From CAYQDF01 sp964416175 (GTDB lineage Bacteria > Chloroflexota > Anaerolineae > Anaerolineales > UBA4823), in assembly GCA_964416175.1 (NCBI GenBank), contig CAYQDF010000002.1:1-64000 (forward strand): a DNA stretch of 64,000 nt. Reading direction: 5' to 3'. Both the position numbers and the translations under genes were made by a program. The stretch's first letter is position 1; each line of letters starts with the position of its first letter. The notes under the pieces are model-generated. The model was not told the DNA's origin and did not search any database. It worked only from the letters and a program-made list of their open reading frames with translations. Below are positions 37,432-47,486 of the stretch, in pieces.

Positions 37432-38889
37432 ATGACCCTTGCCGAATTCGCCGATAACCTCTCAAAGACGATGCCCTTGAACGTTGTGATCCTTTGGGCG
37501 TGCGGGCTGTTGCTGGTTGATCTCTTCGTCCCAAAAGATCGCAAGGGCGTCACAGCGCTCCTGGCTGCGGCGGGGATGGTTGTTGCCCTGGGGTTCACCA
37601 TCGCCCAGACCGGCGCCCAGACCACGGCCTATGGAGGGATGATCGCGGTGGACGGGTTCGCGACCTTCCTGACCGTGCTCTTCCTGGGCAGCGGGCTGGT
37701 GGGGATCGCCCTCTCTTATGAGTACCTCAACCGGCAGGGGATCCAGCGCGGCGAGTATTACGTGCTGCTCATGTTCTCCATAAGCGGGATGATCCTGATG
37801 TCCCTGGCTGCCGACCTGATCGTCGTCTTCCTGGCGCTGGAGCTGCTTTCCATCCCGCTTTACGTCCTGGCGGGCTTCGCCAGGCCCAAACCCGATTCCG
37901 AAGAAGCTGCCCTGAAGTACTTCCTGCTGGGGGCGTTCGCCAGTGGGTTCGTGGTGTATGGGGTGGCTCTGGTCTTTGGCGCGACAGGCGGCACAGCCCT
38001 GGCGCACATCGTGGATTCCCTGGCAGCCGGAACAGCCGACCTGACCCTGCTCACGATCGGGTCGGCGCTGATCCTGGTCGGCTTGGGCTTCAAGGTGGCG
38101 GCGGTGCCCTTCCATATGTGGACGCCGGACGTGTATCAGGGCGCTCCCTCGGCGGTGACGGCTTTTATGGCGGTTGGGGCCAAGGCGGGCGGCTTCGCGG
38201 CCTTGCTGCGGATCTTTGTCACCGCGCTCGCTCCCCTCGCCGCCGACCTGACCCCGGTCCTGTGGGGGGTGGCGGCGCTGACCATGATCCTGGGGAACGT
38301 CGTGGCCATTGCCCAGGGCAACATCAAGCGTCTGCTGGCGTACTCGAGCATCGCCCACGCCGGTTACATCCTGATGGCGCTGGTTCCCTATGGCCAGGCG
38401 GGAGTCGCCGGGGATGCGGTCGCTTCGGCTTTGTACTACCTCCTGGCCTACGCCTTCACCAATTTTGCCGCCTGGGCGGTGGTGATTGCCATCGAGAGGC
38501 GTGAAGGGCGCGGGCTGCTGCTGAACGATTACGCGGGGATGGGGCGCCGGTACCCGGCGCTGGCGGCGATCATGGCGGTCGCCATGCTTTCCTTTACCGG
38601 CGTGCCGCCCACCCTGGGGTTCGTAGGAAAGTTCTACTTGTTCAACACCGTGATCGAAGGCGGGTTTTACGGTCTCGCGATCATCGGCGTGCTGACTTCG
38701 CTGGTCTCAGCGTACTACTACCTGCGGGTGGTGGTGATCATGTACATGCAGGAGGGCGAGCCGCTGGCAGTGCGCGACCCCTGGGTCTACCTGACCGCCG
38801 CGGCGGCAGGGGTGGGGACAGTTGCCCTGAGCATTTTCTCGGTGCCGCTGTTCGCCTGGGCTGCGCAGGCGGTGCTGACGCTGTATTGA
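37432..38889 (+). CDS. nuoN: NADH-quinone oxidoreductase subunit N
   Basis: A 485-residue antiporter-like subunit, the last of the complex I operon. Signature segments: VFLALELLSIPLYVLAGF, FHMWTPDVYQGAPSAVTAFMAVGAKAG and IAQGNIKRLLAYSSIAHAGYILMA. About 14 helices. The operon is complete, A to N in canonical order with no insertion. The 200 bases between it and lipA hold a short palindrome (AGGGCTGCAGCCCT at about 39041) but no clear terminator. Confidence 0.96.
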   Translation: MTLAEFADNLSKTMPLNVVILWACGLLLVDLFVPKDRKGVTALLAAAGMVVALGFTIAQTGAQTTAYGGMIAVDGFATFLTVLFLGSGLVGIALSYEYLNRQGIQRGEYYVLLMFSISGMILMSLAADLIVVFLALELLSIPLYVLAGFARPKPDSEEAALKYFLLGAFASGFVVYGVALVFGATGGTALAHIVDSLAAGTADLTLLTIGSALILVGLGFKVAAVPFHMWTPDVYQGAPSAVTAFMAVGAKAGGFAALLRIFVTALAPLAADLTPVLWGVAALTMILGNVVAIAQGNIKRLLAYSSIAHAGYILMALVPYGQAGVAGDAVASALYYLLAYAFTNFAAWAVVIAIERREGRGLLLNDYAGMGRRYPALAAIMAVAMLSFTGVPPTLGFVGKFYLFNTVIEGGFYGLAIIGVLTSLVSAYYYLRVVVIMYMQEGEPLAVRDPWVYLTAAAAGVGTVALSIFSVPLFAWAAQAVLTLY

Positions 38890-39089
38890 GCAAGAGATAG
38901 AACGCCTGCTGAACCGATTTTTCCTGACCCAACGCTCTGCTTTCAACGACCAGGTCTTACAGACATTCAACGACCCTTGCCGCCGTGGGGACGCGTTCCA
39001 ATTCAGGAGCGTCGGAACTACTCGCCCTGGCGTGGCTTGAGGGCTGCAGCCCTAAGGAGTACACGGATCAATGGTATTGCGTAGATTGC

Positions 39090-40037
<948 letters not shown>

Positions 40038-40115
40038 CGTCCCCCAATTCTACCGCGGAATTTTAAAGGCGCAACTACAGTTCCGGAACGCCTTTTGATC
40101 GCCGGAGGGACTTTG

Positions 40116-40226
40116 GTGCTGCTGCTCGCTGCCGGGCTTGGGGCGGTCGCCGGCGCGGGTTTGCTTCTGGCAGGATTCGTCGTTGGGGGAATCCACGGCC
40201 GGTTCCTGGTCATCCTGGCTGGATAA
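40116..40226 (+). CDS. Possible 36-residue hydrophobic peptide
   Basis: A short frame begins with GTG at 40116, six bases after GGAGGG, and encodes an almost entirely hydrophobic Leu/Ala/Gly/Val peptide ending in ILAG. It would be a single membrane-spanning segment. It lies on the strand opposite to its neighbours, in the 199-base gap between the LCP gene and lipA. The good ribosome-binding site is the main support; high-GC sequence produces such frames by chance, so this is tentative. Confidence 0.28.
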   Translation: MLLLAAGLGAVAGAGLLLAGFVVGGIHGRFLVILAG

Positions 40227-40236
40227 ATCGAATAAA

Positions 40237-41226
40237 TTATGGCGCGTAGACTGCCTGGTCGATAATGTCGGCGATCCTCCGGTAATCCGGCAGCAGGACG
40301 GACGCGCCGGTAGGCGAGCGAAAGGGGGTCGTCTCTGTTTGGGTCACGGCGTACCGGCGGATCCGGGATGGGTCCCGCTCAACCTCCACAGCCGCTGGCA
40401 GGAGCTGGAGGATGTCGATGGAATCCAAGTTTGTCTCCACAAAATCGAGGCACGCAACATAGAACTGGGGCCATTTAGCGACGGCTTTCACCCTCATCAT
40501 CTTCGAAAAGATCGCCAGCAGGATTTCCTGAGCGCGGCGCAGGCGGTCGAAATCCGAGGAGGAAGACCGGCTGCGGACGTACCACAGCGCCGTCGCTCCA
40601 TCCATCTCCACCGGACCCGGCTCGACCTCGCAGTAGCCGTCGTCATCCGCCAGGTCGAGCGACCGGTCGCATTTGTCCCGGAGGTATCTTGGGACCTCGA
40701 CTGTGATCCCGTCCAGGCTGTCGACGATCCCGGTGAGTCCCTGCATATTCGCCATCACGTAGAAATCCGGGCGCAAGCCGAAATTGAGTTCGAAGGTCTT
40801 CACGAGCAGGTCGAACCCGCCGCGGGGAAAGGCGGTGTTGATGCGGTTGCGCTGCCAGCCGGGGATGTAAACGTAGAGGTCCCGGGGGAAGGAGAGCGCG
40901 GTGACTGTGCGCTTGTGGGTGTCCACCGTCACCAGCATGATCACGTCGGTGCGGTAGCCCTTGCCCGGACGAAAGTCAGAGCCCAACACCACAATCAAGA
41001 CCCTGCCCGCGGGGACCGCCCGGGGAGGGATCGTAGGCGTTCGGGTGGGAAGGGGGGTGGTCGCCGCCGTGGATGTGGGACTCGCGGATGGGCGGCCTGT
41101 GGAGGTGAGTTTTGGCGTTGGCGAAGCCGCTGGTGGAAGGGTTGTCGGCGCCGGGAGCAAGATCCGGCAGGCAAAAGAAAAGATTACCAGGAGGGGAATG
41201 AAAAGCAACCAGGGCGTTCTATTCAT
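40237..41226 (-). CDS. LytR-CpsA-Psr (LCP) family protein
   Basis: A 329-residue extracytoplasmic protein. An N-terminal hydrophobic segment ending in FSFAC (possible lipobox) is followed by a Pro/Thr/Ser-rich linker (about residues 25-75) and an LCP domain: VLGSDFRPGKGYRTDVIMLVTVD, LSFPRDLYVYIPG, RINTAFPRGG and WYVRSRSSSSDFDRLRRAQ. The key Asp and Arg residues for pyrophosphate-lipid binding are present. LCP proteins attach glycopolymers to cell-wall or surface acceptors. I use the ATG at 41226; a TTG 15 bases earlier is possible. In a phylum with varied envelopes the acceptor is unknown. Confidence 0.88.
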   Translation of the reverse strand: MNRTPWLLFIPLLVIFSFACRILLPAPTTLPPAASPTPKLTSTGRPSASPTSTAATTPLPTRTPTIPPRAVPAGRVLIVVLGSDFRPGKGYRTDVIMLVTVDTHKRTVTALSFPRDLYVYIPGWQRNRINTAFPRGGFDLLVKTFELNFGLRPDFYVMANMQGLTGIVDSLDGITVEVPRYLRDKCDRSLDLADDDGYCEVEPGPVEMDGATALWYVRSRSSSSDFDRLRRAQEILLAIFSKMMRVKAVAKWPQFYVACLDFVETNLDSIDILQLLPAAVEVERDPSRIRRYAVTQTETTPFRSPTGASVLLPDYRRIADIIDQAVYAP

Positions 41227-41390
41227 CTGTATGGATTCCAATCAGGGGGTAGCTCCCCAGCCTGAGGTGCGCGGTGGATCTTTTCATGTTATATTAAGAC
41301 GTATTATCTACCAAAAACGCTCCAGGTCACGGATAAGTTCCATGAGAATCGGGTTAATTTCCTCCCCTGCCCTTCTCCACACGCCTTGAC

Positions 41391-43241
41391 ATGACCACAG
41401 AAGGTGATTTTCTCAAGGAACTGCTCACGCTTCCCACCGTCGCCGATGCCCGGCTCTCACCCGATGGACGGTGGGTCGCCTTCGTCTGGTATCGCCGGCA
41501 CGCCAACGCGGACGTGTTCGCCGTTCCCACCGACAGCTCCCGCCAGCCGTTCACCCTGACGCATACTCCAGAGTACACCTGGTTGACCAGCTGGCTGCCC
41601 GACTCGTCCGGGGTCGTCGTCGAAGAGGACCACGACGGAGACGAGTTCATCCGCCTCTATCGGGTCGACCTGGACAATCCGCAGGAGATGCAACCCCTGA
41701 CCGAAGATCGCCCCCCATACTTCATTCGCGGCGGCGACTTGAGCCGGGATGGGCTGACCCTCTACTACGGGGCAAATTACGACTTCGCCTCCGGGCAGGT
41801 CCTTGAGCCGACCTGGCTCTACCGGCAGGACCTGGTTCCTGGAGTAATCCGGCCCATCGCCCGGCCCCTCAAACCGGTCTACATGGAGGTCAGCCTGAAC
41901 CTGCCGGGCACACACCTGCTCTATTCCCGCAAAGACCGCCATCCGGCGGGGAGGCAGTTCTATCTGGTGGACGTGGAGGGGCGCGAGGACCGGGAGCTCC
42001 TGAACTTCGGCGATGACGTGAAGGTTTCGGCGCAGTGGTTCCCGGACGGTGAACACATCCTGGTGCTTTCGGAGTCGACGGGGAACGGCAGGCAGGATTA
42101 CCAGAGCCTGGGGGTCTGCCACTGGCCCAGCGGCAGGCTGCGCTGGCTGATCGACGACTCGGAGCGCTCCCTCGAAGCTGCCCGGGTTTCGCCCGAGGGT
42201 ACGATTGTGGCCGATGAGGTCCGCAACGCAACCCACATCCCCACGTATATCCCACAAACGGACTGGGTCGAACGCAGATTCCCAATCGTCCCGGGTAACC
42301 TGATCCCCCTGGGCAGGTCGGCGGACGGCGCCTGGATCGCCCTGGCGTACTCCTCGGCCTCGCCTGTGGACCTGGTGCGGTTCACGATCGACGGCTCCAA
42401 ACCGGAAGCGAGCATGGCGCTCGTTTCTCTGACAAGGGTATGGGAAACCACCCGCCTCAGCCCTGGCGACCTGGCCCGGGCCGAAGCGCTCGGCTGGACT
42501 TCGACGGATGGGCTGGAGATCGCGGGCTGGCTCTACCGAGCCTCGCCTAACCCCAAACGGGCGGTGATCCACGTGCACGGCGGCCCAACCGCTCATTCGG
42601 AAGACCGCCTCAACGCACAGATTCAGTACCTCGTCCACAGGGGGTTCAACGTGCTCGACGTCAACTACCGAGGGAGCACCGGCTTCGGCCTGAGATTTCG
42701 CGAGGCGATCAAAGTGGACGGCTGGGGAGGTCGTGAACAGGCCGACATCACTTGCGGCGCAGAGGCGCTGATCCGGGGCGGCCTGGCGGAGCCGGGGCGC
42801 ATCGGAATCACGGGCACCTCCTACGGCGGGTACAGCGCCTGGCACCAGATCACGCACGCTCCGGTGGAGCTGATCGCCGCAGCTGCCCCCATTTGCGGGA
42901 TGACTGACCTTCGGGTGGACTACGAGACCACCCGACCGGACCTGCGCCCGTACAGCGAGGAGATGATCGGCGGGCGGCCAGACCAGATCCCTGAGAAGTA
43001 CACCGAGCGTTCGCCCATCAACTGGCTTCACCAGCTGCGCGGCAAGCTCCTGATCGTCCAGGGCGCACTGGACCCCAACGTGACCCCGGAGAACGTGCGC
43101 CAGGTCAGACAACGCCTGGACGCGAACCTGATCCCGTACGAGCTGCTGGTGTTCGAAGACGAGGGGCACGGGGTGGTGAAGCAGGCCAACCAGGAGAAGC
43201 TGTATCGAGCGCTGGCCGACTTCTTCGACCGGGCGCTCTAA
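41391..43241 (+). CDS. S9-family peptidase (acylaminoacyl/prolyl oligopeptidase type)
   Basis: A 616-residue serine peptidase without a signal peptide. An N-terminal WD40-like beta-propeller (about 15-350, repeats such as DARLSPDGRWVAFVW) covers a C-terminal alpha/beta hydrolase domain. The nucleophile is S477 in GTSYGGY, the acid lies in GALDPNVTPENV, and the histidine in EDEGHGV. It cleaves short peptides in the cytosol. A hairpin terminator follows directly, shared with the convergent NfeD gene. Confidence 0.93.
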   Translation: MTTEGDFLKELLTLPTVADARLSPDGRWVAFVWYRRHANADVFAVPTDSSRQPFTLTHTPEYTWLTSWLPDSSGVVVEEDHDGDEFIRLYRVDLDNPQEMQPLTEDRPPYFIRGGDLSRDGLTLYYGANYDFASGQVLEPTWLYRQDLVPGVIRPIARPLKPVYMEVSLNLPGTHLLYSRKDRHPAGRQFYLVDVEGREDRELLNFGDDVKVSAQWFPDGEHILVLSESTGNGRQDYQSLGVCHWPSGRLRWLIDDSERSLEAARVSPEGTIVADEVRNATHIPTYIPQTDWVERRFPIVPGNLIPLGRSADGAWIALAYSSASPVDLVRFTIDGSKPEASMALVSLTRVWETTRLSPGDLARAEALGWTSTDGLEIAGWLYRASPNPKRAVIHVHGGPTAHSEDRLNAQIQYLVHRGFNVLDVNYRGSTGFGLRFREAIKVDGWGGREQADITCGAEALIRGGLAEPGRIGITGTSYGGYSAWHQITHAPVELIAAAAPICGMTDLRVDYETTRPDLRPYSEEMIGGRPDQIPEKYTERSPINWLHQLRGKLLIVQGALDPNVTPENVRQVRQRLDANLIPYELLVFEDEGHGVVKQANQEKLYRALADFFDRAL

Positions 43242-43248
43242 AACAGAT

Positions 43249-43276
43249 ATCGGAAGTCTGGCGAATGACTTCCGAT
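43249..43276. terminator. Perfect hairpin between convergent genes
   Basis: ATCGGAAGTC pairs over all ten bases with GACTTCCGAT around an 8-base loop; GTTT follows on the plus strand. It lies eight bases after the peptidase stop and serves the plus strand best. Confidence 0.7.
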
Positions 43277-43315
43277 GTTTGCTCACGATGGGTTCACACC
43301 CTCGGCTTTAATCGG

Positions 43316-44644
43316 TCAGTTCCCTGACTTTCGGACGTAAAGCCGGACGCCCTCGACGCGCTGCACCTCCACCCGTGAACCAGCGGGGATGGGGTTTTCT
43401 CCCTCCGCGAGCTGCGCAGTCCATAACTCCCCGGCGATCTGCACTGAGCCGACCGGAGCGATCTCGCTCCGCACCGTCCCTTTCCGCCCGACCAGGGATT
43501 CCTGCCCGGTCCGGATGGGGGCTTTCATCGCGCGCACGCCAAAGGTCAGGATGGTAAAGAAGATCGCAGCTGTGGCGATGGATACGCCGATCACCAGGGG
43601 GACCGATACCCGCTGGAAGGAGGGGGTGCCGGGAGAATTGAACAGCACCAGCGCGCCGATGATCAGCGAGCCGACCCCGGCCGCGGTCAGCGCCCCGTGG
43701 GTGGGGGCTTTGATGTCCAGGATGAACAGCACGAAGGCGATCACAAGGAAGACGATCCCGAACCAGTTGACCGGGAGGACGCCCAGTCCGTAGGCCGCCA
43801 GCGCCAGGCACACTGCTCCGATGAACCCCGCGAACCAGCCGCCGGGGCTGGAAAGTTCGATCAAAATGGCCTGCACGCCGATGGTGATGAACAGGAAGAC
43901 GATGTTGGGATTGGTCAGGATTCCGAGGAAGATTTCGATGAAGGACTGGTTCACGGGGATGGCGACAGCGCTTGCGGTGTCCAGCCTCTGTTCTCCCAGG
44001 ACGGTGGTGACCCGGTAGCCGTGCAGCTGGCGCAGCAGGTCCGCCACGTCGGAGGCAATGAAGTCTACCAGGCCGATCTCATAAGCTTCCTGGGCGGAGA
44101 CGGCGGCGGCGTTTTCGATGGTCTCTTCGGCCAGCGCGATCGCCTCCGGTCCGCGCGCCGCGGCGAGGGAGCGGACGGTCGCCTTGAGGATGTTTTTCTG
44201 CTTTGCCTCGATGGTCTCCGGCAGGTCCTGGCCCTGAATATCGACCGGGCTGGCTGCGCCGATGGCGGTGCCGGGTGCCATAGCAGCGGCGTGCCCGGCG
44301 AGCGTGAGCACGGTCCCGGCGCTCCCGGCAATTGCTCCCGCCGGCGCGACGTAGACCACGATCGGTATTTCGCTGGCCCGCATATCCTTAGCAATGGTCT
44401 GCATCAGGGTGACTTCACCACCCGGGGTGTCGAGCTGTAGAATGATGACTTCTGCCCCCTGCCGCTCGGCTGTGCGGATTCCGCGCAGGATGTATTCCCG
44501 CATGGAAGGTGTGAGCGGACCTTCCACGGCGAGGAGCAGGGCGGAGGGTGATCCTTCGCTCTGTTGAGCTCGGGCTATTCTGCCGTTAATCAGCAGAAAG
44601 CAAACCAGCAGGAGATAGACCAATGGGCGGAGAAAAAGGCGCAT
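43316..44644 (-). CDS. NfeD-type membrane-bound serine protease (ClpP-class)
   Basis: A 442-residue long-form NfeD protein. I start at the ATG at 44644, six bases after a TATAAT on the same strand, so the mRNA is probably leaderless; a GTG at 44668 is possible. Order: signal/anchor (residues 4-25), ClpP-like protease domain with the nucleophile region AGAIAGSAGTVLTLAGH (about S108) and the catalytic lysine in ETIEAKQKN, then four to five membrane helices (about 220-360), and a C-terminal OB-fold NfeD domain (VGRKGTVRSEIAPVG). It usually works with an SPFH/stomatin partner on membrane quality control. No such partner gene is adjacent here. Confidence 0.9.
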   Translation of the reverse strand: MRLFLRPLVYLLLVCFLLINGRIARAQQSEGSPSALLLAVEGPLTPSMREYILRGIRTAERQGAEVIILQLDTPGGEVTLMQTIAKDMRASEIPIVVYVAPAGAIAGSAGTVLTLAGHAAAMAPGTAIGAASPVDIQGQDLPETIEAKQKNILKATVRSLAAARGPEAIALAEETIENAAAVSAQEAYEIGLVDFIASDVADLLRQLHGYRVTTVLGEQRLDTASAVAIPVNQSFIEIFLGILTNPNIVFLFITIGVQAILIELSSPGGWFAGFIGAVCLALAAYGLGVLPVNWFGIVFLVIAFVLFILDIKAPTHGALTAAGVGSLIIGALVLFNSPGTPSFQRVSVPLVIGVSIATAAIFFTILTFGVRAMKAPIRTGQESLVGRKGTVRSEIAPVGSVQIAGELWTAQLAEGENPIPAGSRVEVQRVEGVRLYVRKSGN

Positions 44645-44771
44645 ATTACTATTATAAACAGGATTCACTCAGAGAGGCCCCTCCACTGTCTGTGGATTAT
44701 CGTGATAGAATTTAATCAATAAGGGAAAATAGTCTGGAATTTACAACTTACCGGTTGAGCGGAGATACGGG

Positions 44772-45077
44772 ATGAACGTCTTTCAGCGCTATCTGGCAGA
44801 GGAGTTCGCCGAGGACTACGAGGACGGGCGCCTGTCTCGCCGGGAAGCGCTCAAGTTGATCGCTTCGGTCACGGGAAGCCTGATTACAGCGAACGCCATG
44901 CTTTCAGCCTGTGCTCCCCCGGCGGCGAACGGCCCCTCTGCCTCGGCGATGGGCAGCATCCAGACCACTTCCCCGGATTCCCCTGAGAGGTCGCTTTTGG
45001 ACGACCCGGCGATCGAAGCTGGAGCCGTGGAATTCGATGGAGGATGCGGACGCTGGACTGGTTTGGGATGTACGTGA
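44772..45077 (+). pseudogene. Truncated N-terminus of a dienelactone-hydrolase-like Tat lipoprotein
   Basis: A 101-codon frame with GGAG upstream. It begins with an acidic segment (MNVFQRYLAEEFAEDYEDG) followed by SRREALKLIASVTGSLITA and a cysteine in LSAC, that is, a twin-arginine export signal with a lipobox-like end. This opening is one I associate with dienelactone hydrolases of Chloroflexota. The linker DDPAIEAGAVEF leads to where the hydrolase domain should start, but the frame ends after another 13 residues. The catalytic domain is missing and the following cyclase gene starts 34 bases later. Either it is a pseudogene or a short exported peptide remains expressed. Confidence 0.55.
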
Positions 45078-45111
45078 AGGAGGGCGGTTCCTGATTGGGA
45101 AGGATTGAAAC

Positions 45112-45942
45112 GTGCCCAAGGTAAGTGAAGACCAAAATATGAAAATCGAAGAAGTCTGGCGTAAATTCCTGGTGACGGGGGAATATTCGCCGGAGCGCCG
45201 AATGCGGCATTTTTTCGGCGTCCTGCCGCACAACCCTCGCTGCAAGATGTGCTATGCCCCGTTTCAGGGAGTCGGCGCGCAGGTCGTCCGGGTGCTGTTT
45301 GGAAAACGCCCGGCGAAAATGAATCCAAAGTTCTGCAATGTGTGTGAGGAATTTGCCAGCCGTTACCACGGAGGGCTGGAGATCGAGCTCTCTTTGCTGT
45401 TTGCAGACGTGCGCGGATCGACAACGCTGGCAGAATCGATGTCCGTATACGATTTCAGCCGGTTGATCGACCGCTTCTATAGAGCTTCAACCGATGTCCT
45501 GATACGCAACGACGCCCTCATCGACAAGCTGATCGGCGATGAGGTAACCGGCCTGTTCGTCCCTGGTTTCGCCGGGGAGGACCACGCCCGGCGGGCAATC
45601 GAGGCGGGTGTGGAACTGCTGCACGCCACGGGTCACGGCGGCTCGGGAGATCCCTGGGTGCCGGTCGGGGTGGGAATCCATACAGGGGTCGCATTCGTCG
45701 GAGCTGTGGGTTCAACCGATGGGGTCACCGATATCACAGCGCTGGGCGACGCGCCCAATGTTGCCGCCCGCCTGGCTTCCCTGGCAGGTGCAGGGGTGGT
45801 GCTGGTGAGCGAAGAGGCTGGTAAAGCCTCCGGGCTGGTCCTGGAGGGGCTGGAAATGCGCAGTCTTGAACTTAAAGGGCGCTCCGGTCCCGTGAACGTC
45901 TGGGCGATCCGTTCCAGTCAATCCATCGATTGGATGAATTGA
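45112..45942 (+). CDS. Class III adenylate/guanylate cyclase with cysteine-pair N-terminus
   Basis: A 276-residue soluble cyclase. Residues 30-90 hold two cysteine pairs (CKMCYAPF and FCNVCEEF), possibly a zinc site. The cyclase domain follows: LLFADVRGSTTLAE (metal-binding Asp), KLIGDEVTGLF (second Asp), GIHTGVAFVGAVG and DITALGDAPNVAARL (transition-state and base-recognition region). It should make cyclic nucleotide, probably cAMP. The start is GTG with GGAAGG eight bases upstream; an ATG at 45139 is the alternative. It directly follows the truncated hydrolase. Confidence 0.88.
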   Translation: MPKVSEDQNMKIEEVWRKFLVTGEYSPERRMRHFFGVLPHNPRCKMCYAPFQGVGAQVVRVLFGKRPAKMNPKFCNVCEEFASRYHGGLEIELSLLFADVRGSTTLAESMSVYDFSRLIDRFYRASTDVLIRNDALIDKLIGDEVTGLFVPGFAGEDHARRAIEAGVELLHATGHGGSGDPWVPVGVGIHTGVAFVGAVGSTDGVTDITALGDAPNVAARLASLAGAGVVLVSEEAGKASGLVLEGLEMRSLELKGRSGPVNVWAIRSSQSIDWMN

Positions 45943-46041
45943 CACCGACCACGTCGGTACACCTTACCGGGAATCCGTTCTGTAAGCTTTACGGTGTGAG
46001 CGGATGCCAGGGAGTTCAGCGATGAACCCTGCCGGATCGCT

Positions 46042-46788
46042 TCACGAAATCGCCATGTAAATCGTACGGATGCTCAACGCGACGATCAGCAGGCCAACCA
46101 GGACCATGAGCACTTTGACGGGCAGCCGGCGCGCCATCACCGCCGCGAGAGGCGCTGCCGCAGCGCCTCCGATCAGCAACCCCAGGATGATCTGCCAGTA
46201 GGAGAAGAAGCTCAGAGTCAGGACGAAGGTCACCGACTCAGCAAAGGTGACGAAGAACTCTGAGAAATTGACGCTGCCGATGGTGAAGCGCGGGCTGTTC
46301 CCGCGGGCGACCATCGTGGTCGTCACCAGCGGGCCCCACCCGCCGCCGCCGATGGAGTCGAAGAAGCCTCCAGCGAAGCCGAGCAGGCTGATCTGGGGAC
46401 CGTGTTCTCTCGGTTCGCCTGAGCTGTTGAACGCCTTGACCAGGATCACGATGCCCATGATCAGCAGGTAAGCCGAAATATAGGGTTTAATTGCATTCCC
46501 ATCGATCGAGGTCAGCAGGTAGGCCCCGAGCACGCCGCCGATCACGCCCGGGATGAGCAGCCGCCGGACGAGCTTCCAATCGATATTTCCTAGCCGCCAG
46601 TGCGAGATCCCCGAAACACCCGTGGTGATCACTTCTGCCATGTGGACGCTGGCGCTGGCTGCAGCCGGAGGGATTCCCAGGCTGAGCAGAAAAGTGTTCG
46701 AGCTGACGCCGTAAGCCATGCCCATCGCACCGTCGATGATCTGTGCCAGAAAACCCACTGCGACATAAAGGAAGATCGGGTAGTCCAT
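46042..46788 (-). CDS. TauE/SafE family sulfite or anion exporter
   Basis: A 248-residue membrane protein with about eight hydrophobic segments. It shows the family signature in the first half (GFLAQIIDGAMGMAYGVSSN) and the matching repeat in the second (GFAGGFFDSIGGGGWGPLVTTTMVARG). Members export sulfite, sulfoacetate or other organosulphur anions. AAGGAG precedes the ATG. It is downstream of and in the same direction as the Rrf2 regulator, but has its own upstream region that carries the same 20-bp element as the Rrf2 promoter. Confidence 0.9.
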   Translation of the reverse strand: MDYPIFLYVAVGFLAQIIDGAMGMAYGVSSNTFLLSLGIPPAAASASVHMAEVITTGVSGISHWRLGNIDWKLVRRLLIPGVIGGVLGAYLLTSIDGNAIKPYISAYLLIMGIVILVKAFNSSGEPREHGPQISLLGFAGGFFDSIGGGGWGPLVTTTMVARGNSPRFTIGSVNFSEFFVTFAESVTFVLTLSFFSYWQIILGLLIGGAAAAPLAAVMARRLPVKVLMVLVGLLIVALSIRTIYMAIS

Positions 46789-46860
46789 GTTTGGCTCCTT
46801 AGTTCGAGAGAGATGATCGGCCCCTGAATATTCCGTGTAAGATCGGTAGAATGCATAGAT

Positions 46861-46880
46861 AGTCTATTGTAATACTATAC
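46861..46880 (-). promoter_or_regulatory. Operator-like element upstream of the TauE gene
   Basis: AGTCTATT (plus-strand reading) followed by ACTATA after five bases. The same arrangement with the same spacing occurs at 47394-47413 upstream of the Rrf2 gene. On the minus strand a TTGACC lies just upstream of the element. Likely the Rrf2 binding site in a promoter. Confidence 0.6.
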
Positions 46881-46928
46881 TTTTGGTCAAAATAAAAATG
46901 ACGGATTGCCGTGGAACACCGCCACCTT

Positions 46929-47384
46929 TCAATTCTTCGTCGAACTGGCCGCTGTGACCCGGGCGCTTACATCAGCCAGGGTCGTGTTATCGAGCATGTC
47001 GGCGATAGCGTTACGAACATCGAGCATGACCAGCCGCAGCCCACAAGTTTTTTCATCCGGGCAGCCGCACGGCTCATACGCCATCTGGCTGACGCAGCGG
47101 AGTGGAGCGAGCGGTCCATCGAGAACGCGCACAATGTGCCCCAGGGTGATCTCCTGCGGCGGTCGAGCCAGGTAGTAGCCTCCGCCAACGCCCATCCTGC
47201 TTTGCAGCAGACCGGCGTTTTTGAGAGTCAGCAGGATCTGTTCCAGGAATTTGGCGGGGATCTTCTGGCGGTCAGCAATCTCCCTGATTTGCAACATTCC
47301 CTGGCTCGGATCGCGGCCGTCTGCAGCTTCGGCCAGGTCGATCATTGCTCTCAGTCCGTATTCTCCGCGCTTAGAAAGTTTCAT
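46929..47384 (-). CDS. Rrf2-family transcriptional regulator
   Basis: A 151-residue regulator. The N-terminal winged helix is typical (MKLSKRGEYGLRAMIDLA, then QIREIADRQKIPAKFLEQILLTLKNAGLL, then GVGGGYYLARP). The cysteine cluster between residues ~95 and ~115 reads RCVSQMAYEPCGCPDEKTCGL, which fits [2Fe-2S] sensors such as IscR, NsrR and RsrR. It probably senses redox, nitric oxide, sulphur or iron status. Its promoter carries an element that is repeated at the TauE promoter, so it may control itself and the exporter. Confidence 0.93.
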   Translation of the reverse strand: MKLSKRGEYGLRAMIDLAEAADGRDPSQGMLQIREIADRQKIPAKFLEQILLTLKNAGLLQSRMGVGGGYYLARPPQEITLGHIVRVLDGPLAPLRCVSQMAYEPCGCPDEKTCGLRLVMLDVRNAIADMLDNTTLADVSARVTAASSTKN

Positions 47385-47393
47385 AGTTAAGAA

Positions 47394-47413
47394 AGTCTAT
47401 TAGATTACTATAT
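47394..47413 (-). promoter_or_regulatory. Operator-like element upstream of the Rrf2 gene
   Basis: Shares AGTCTATT and TTACTATA, in the same spacing, with 46861-46880. On the minus strand a TTGTCC lies upstream (TTGACC at the other site). It begins nine bases before the Rrf2 start codon, where a repressor would block transcription. Confidence 0.6.
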
Positions 47414-47486
47414 TTTAGTGGACAAAGGATAGCATTAACCCCTTTCGATGTCAAGGAGGCAGGGCAGCCGCGTTTGAAGATTCCTT

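Noticed and set aside
41457..43286. 609-codon minus-strand frame over the S9 peptidase
   Set aside because: Mirror frame of a peptidase with an intact catalytic triad; no motifs of its own.
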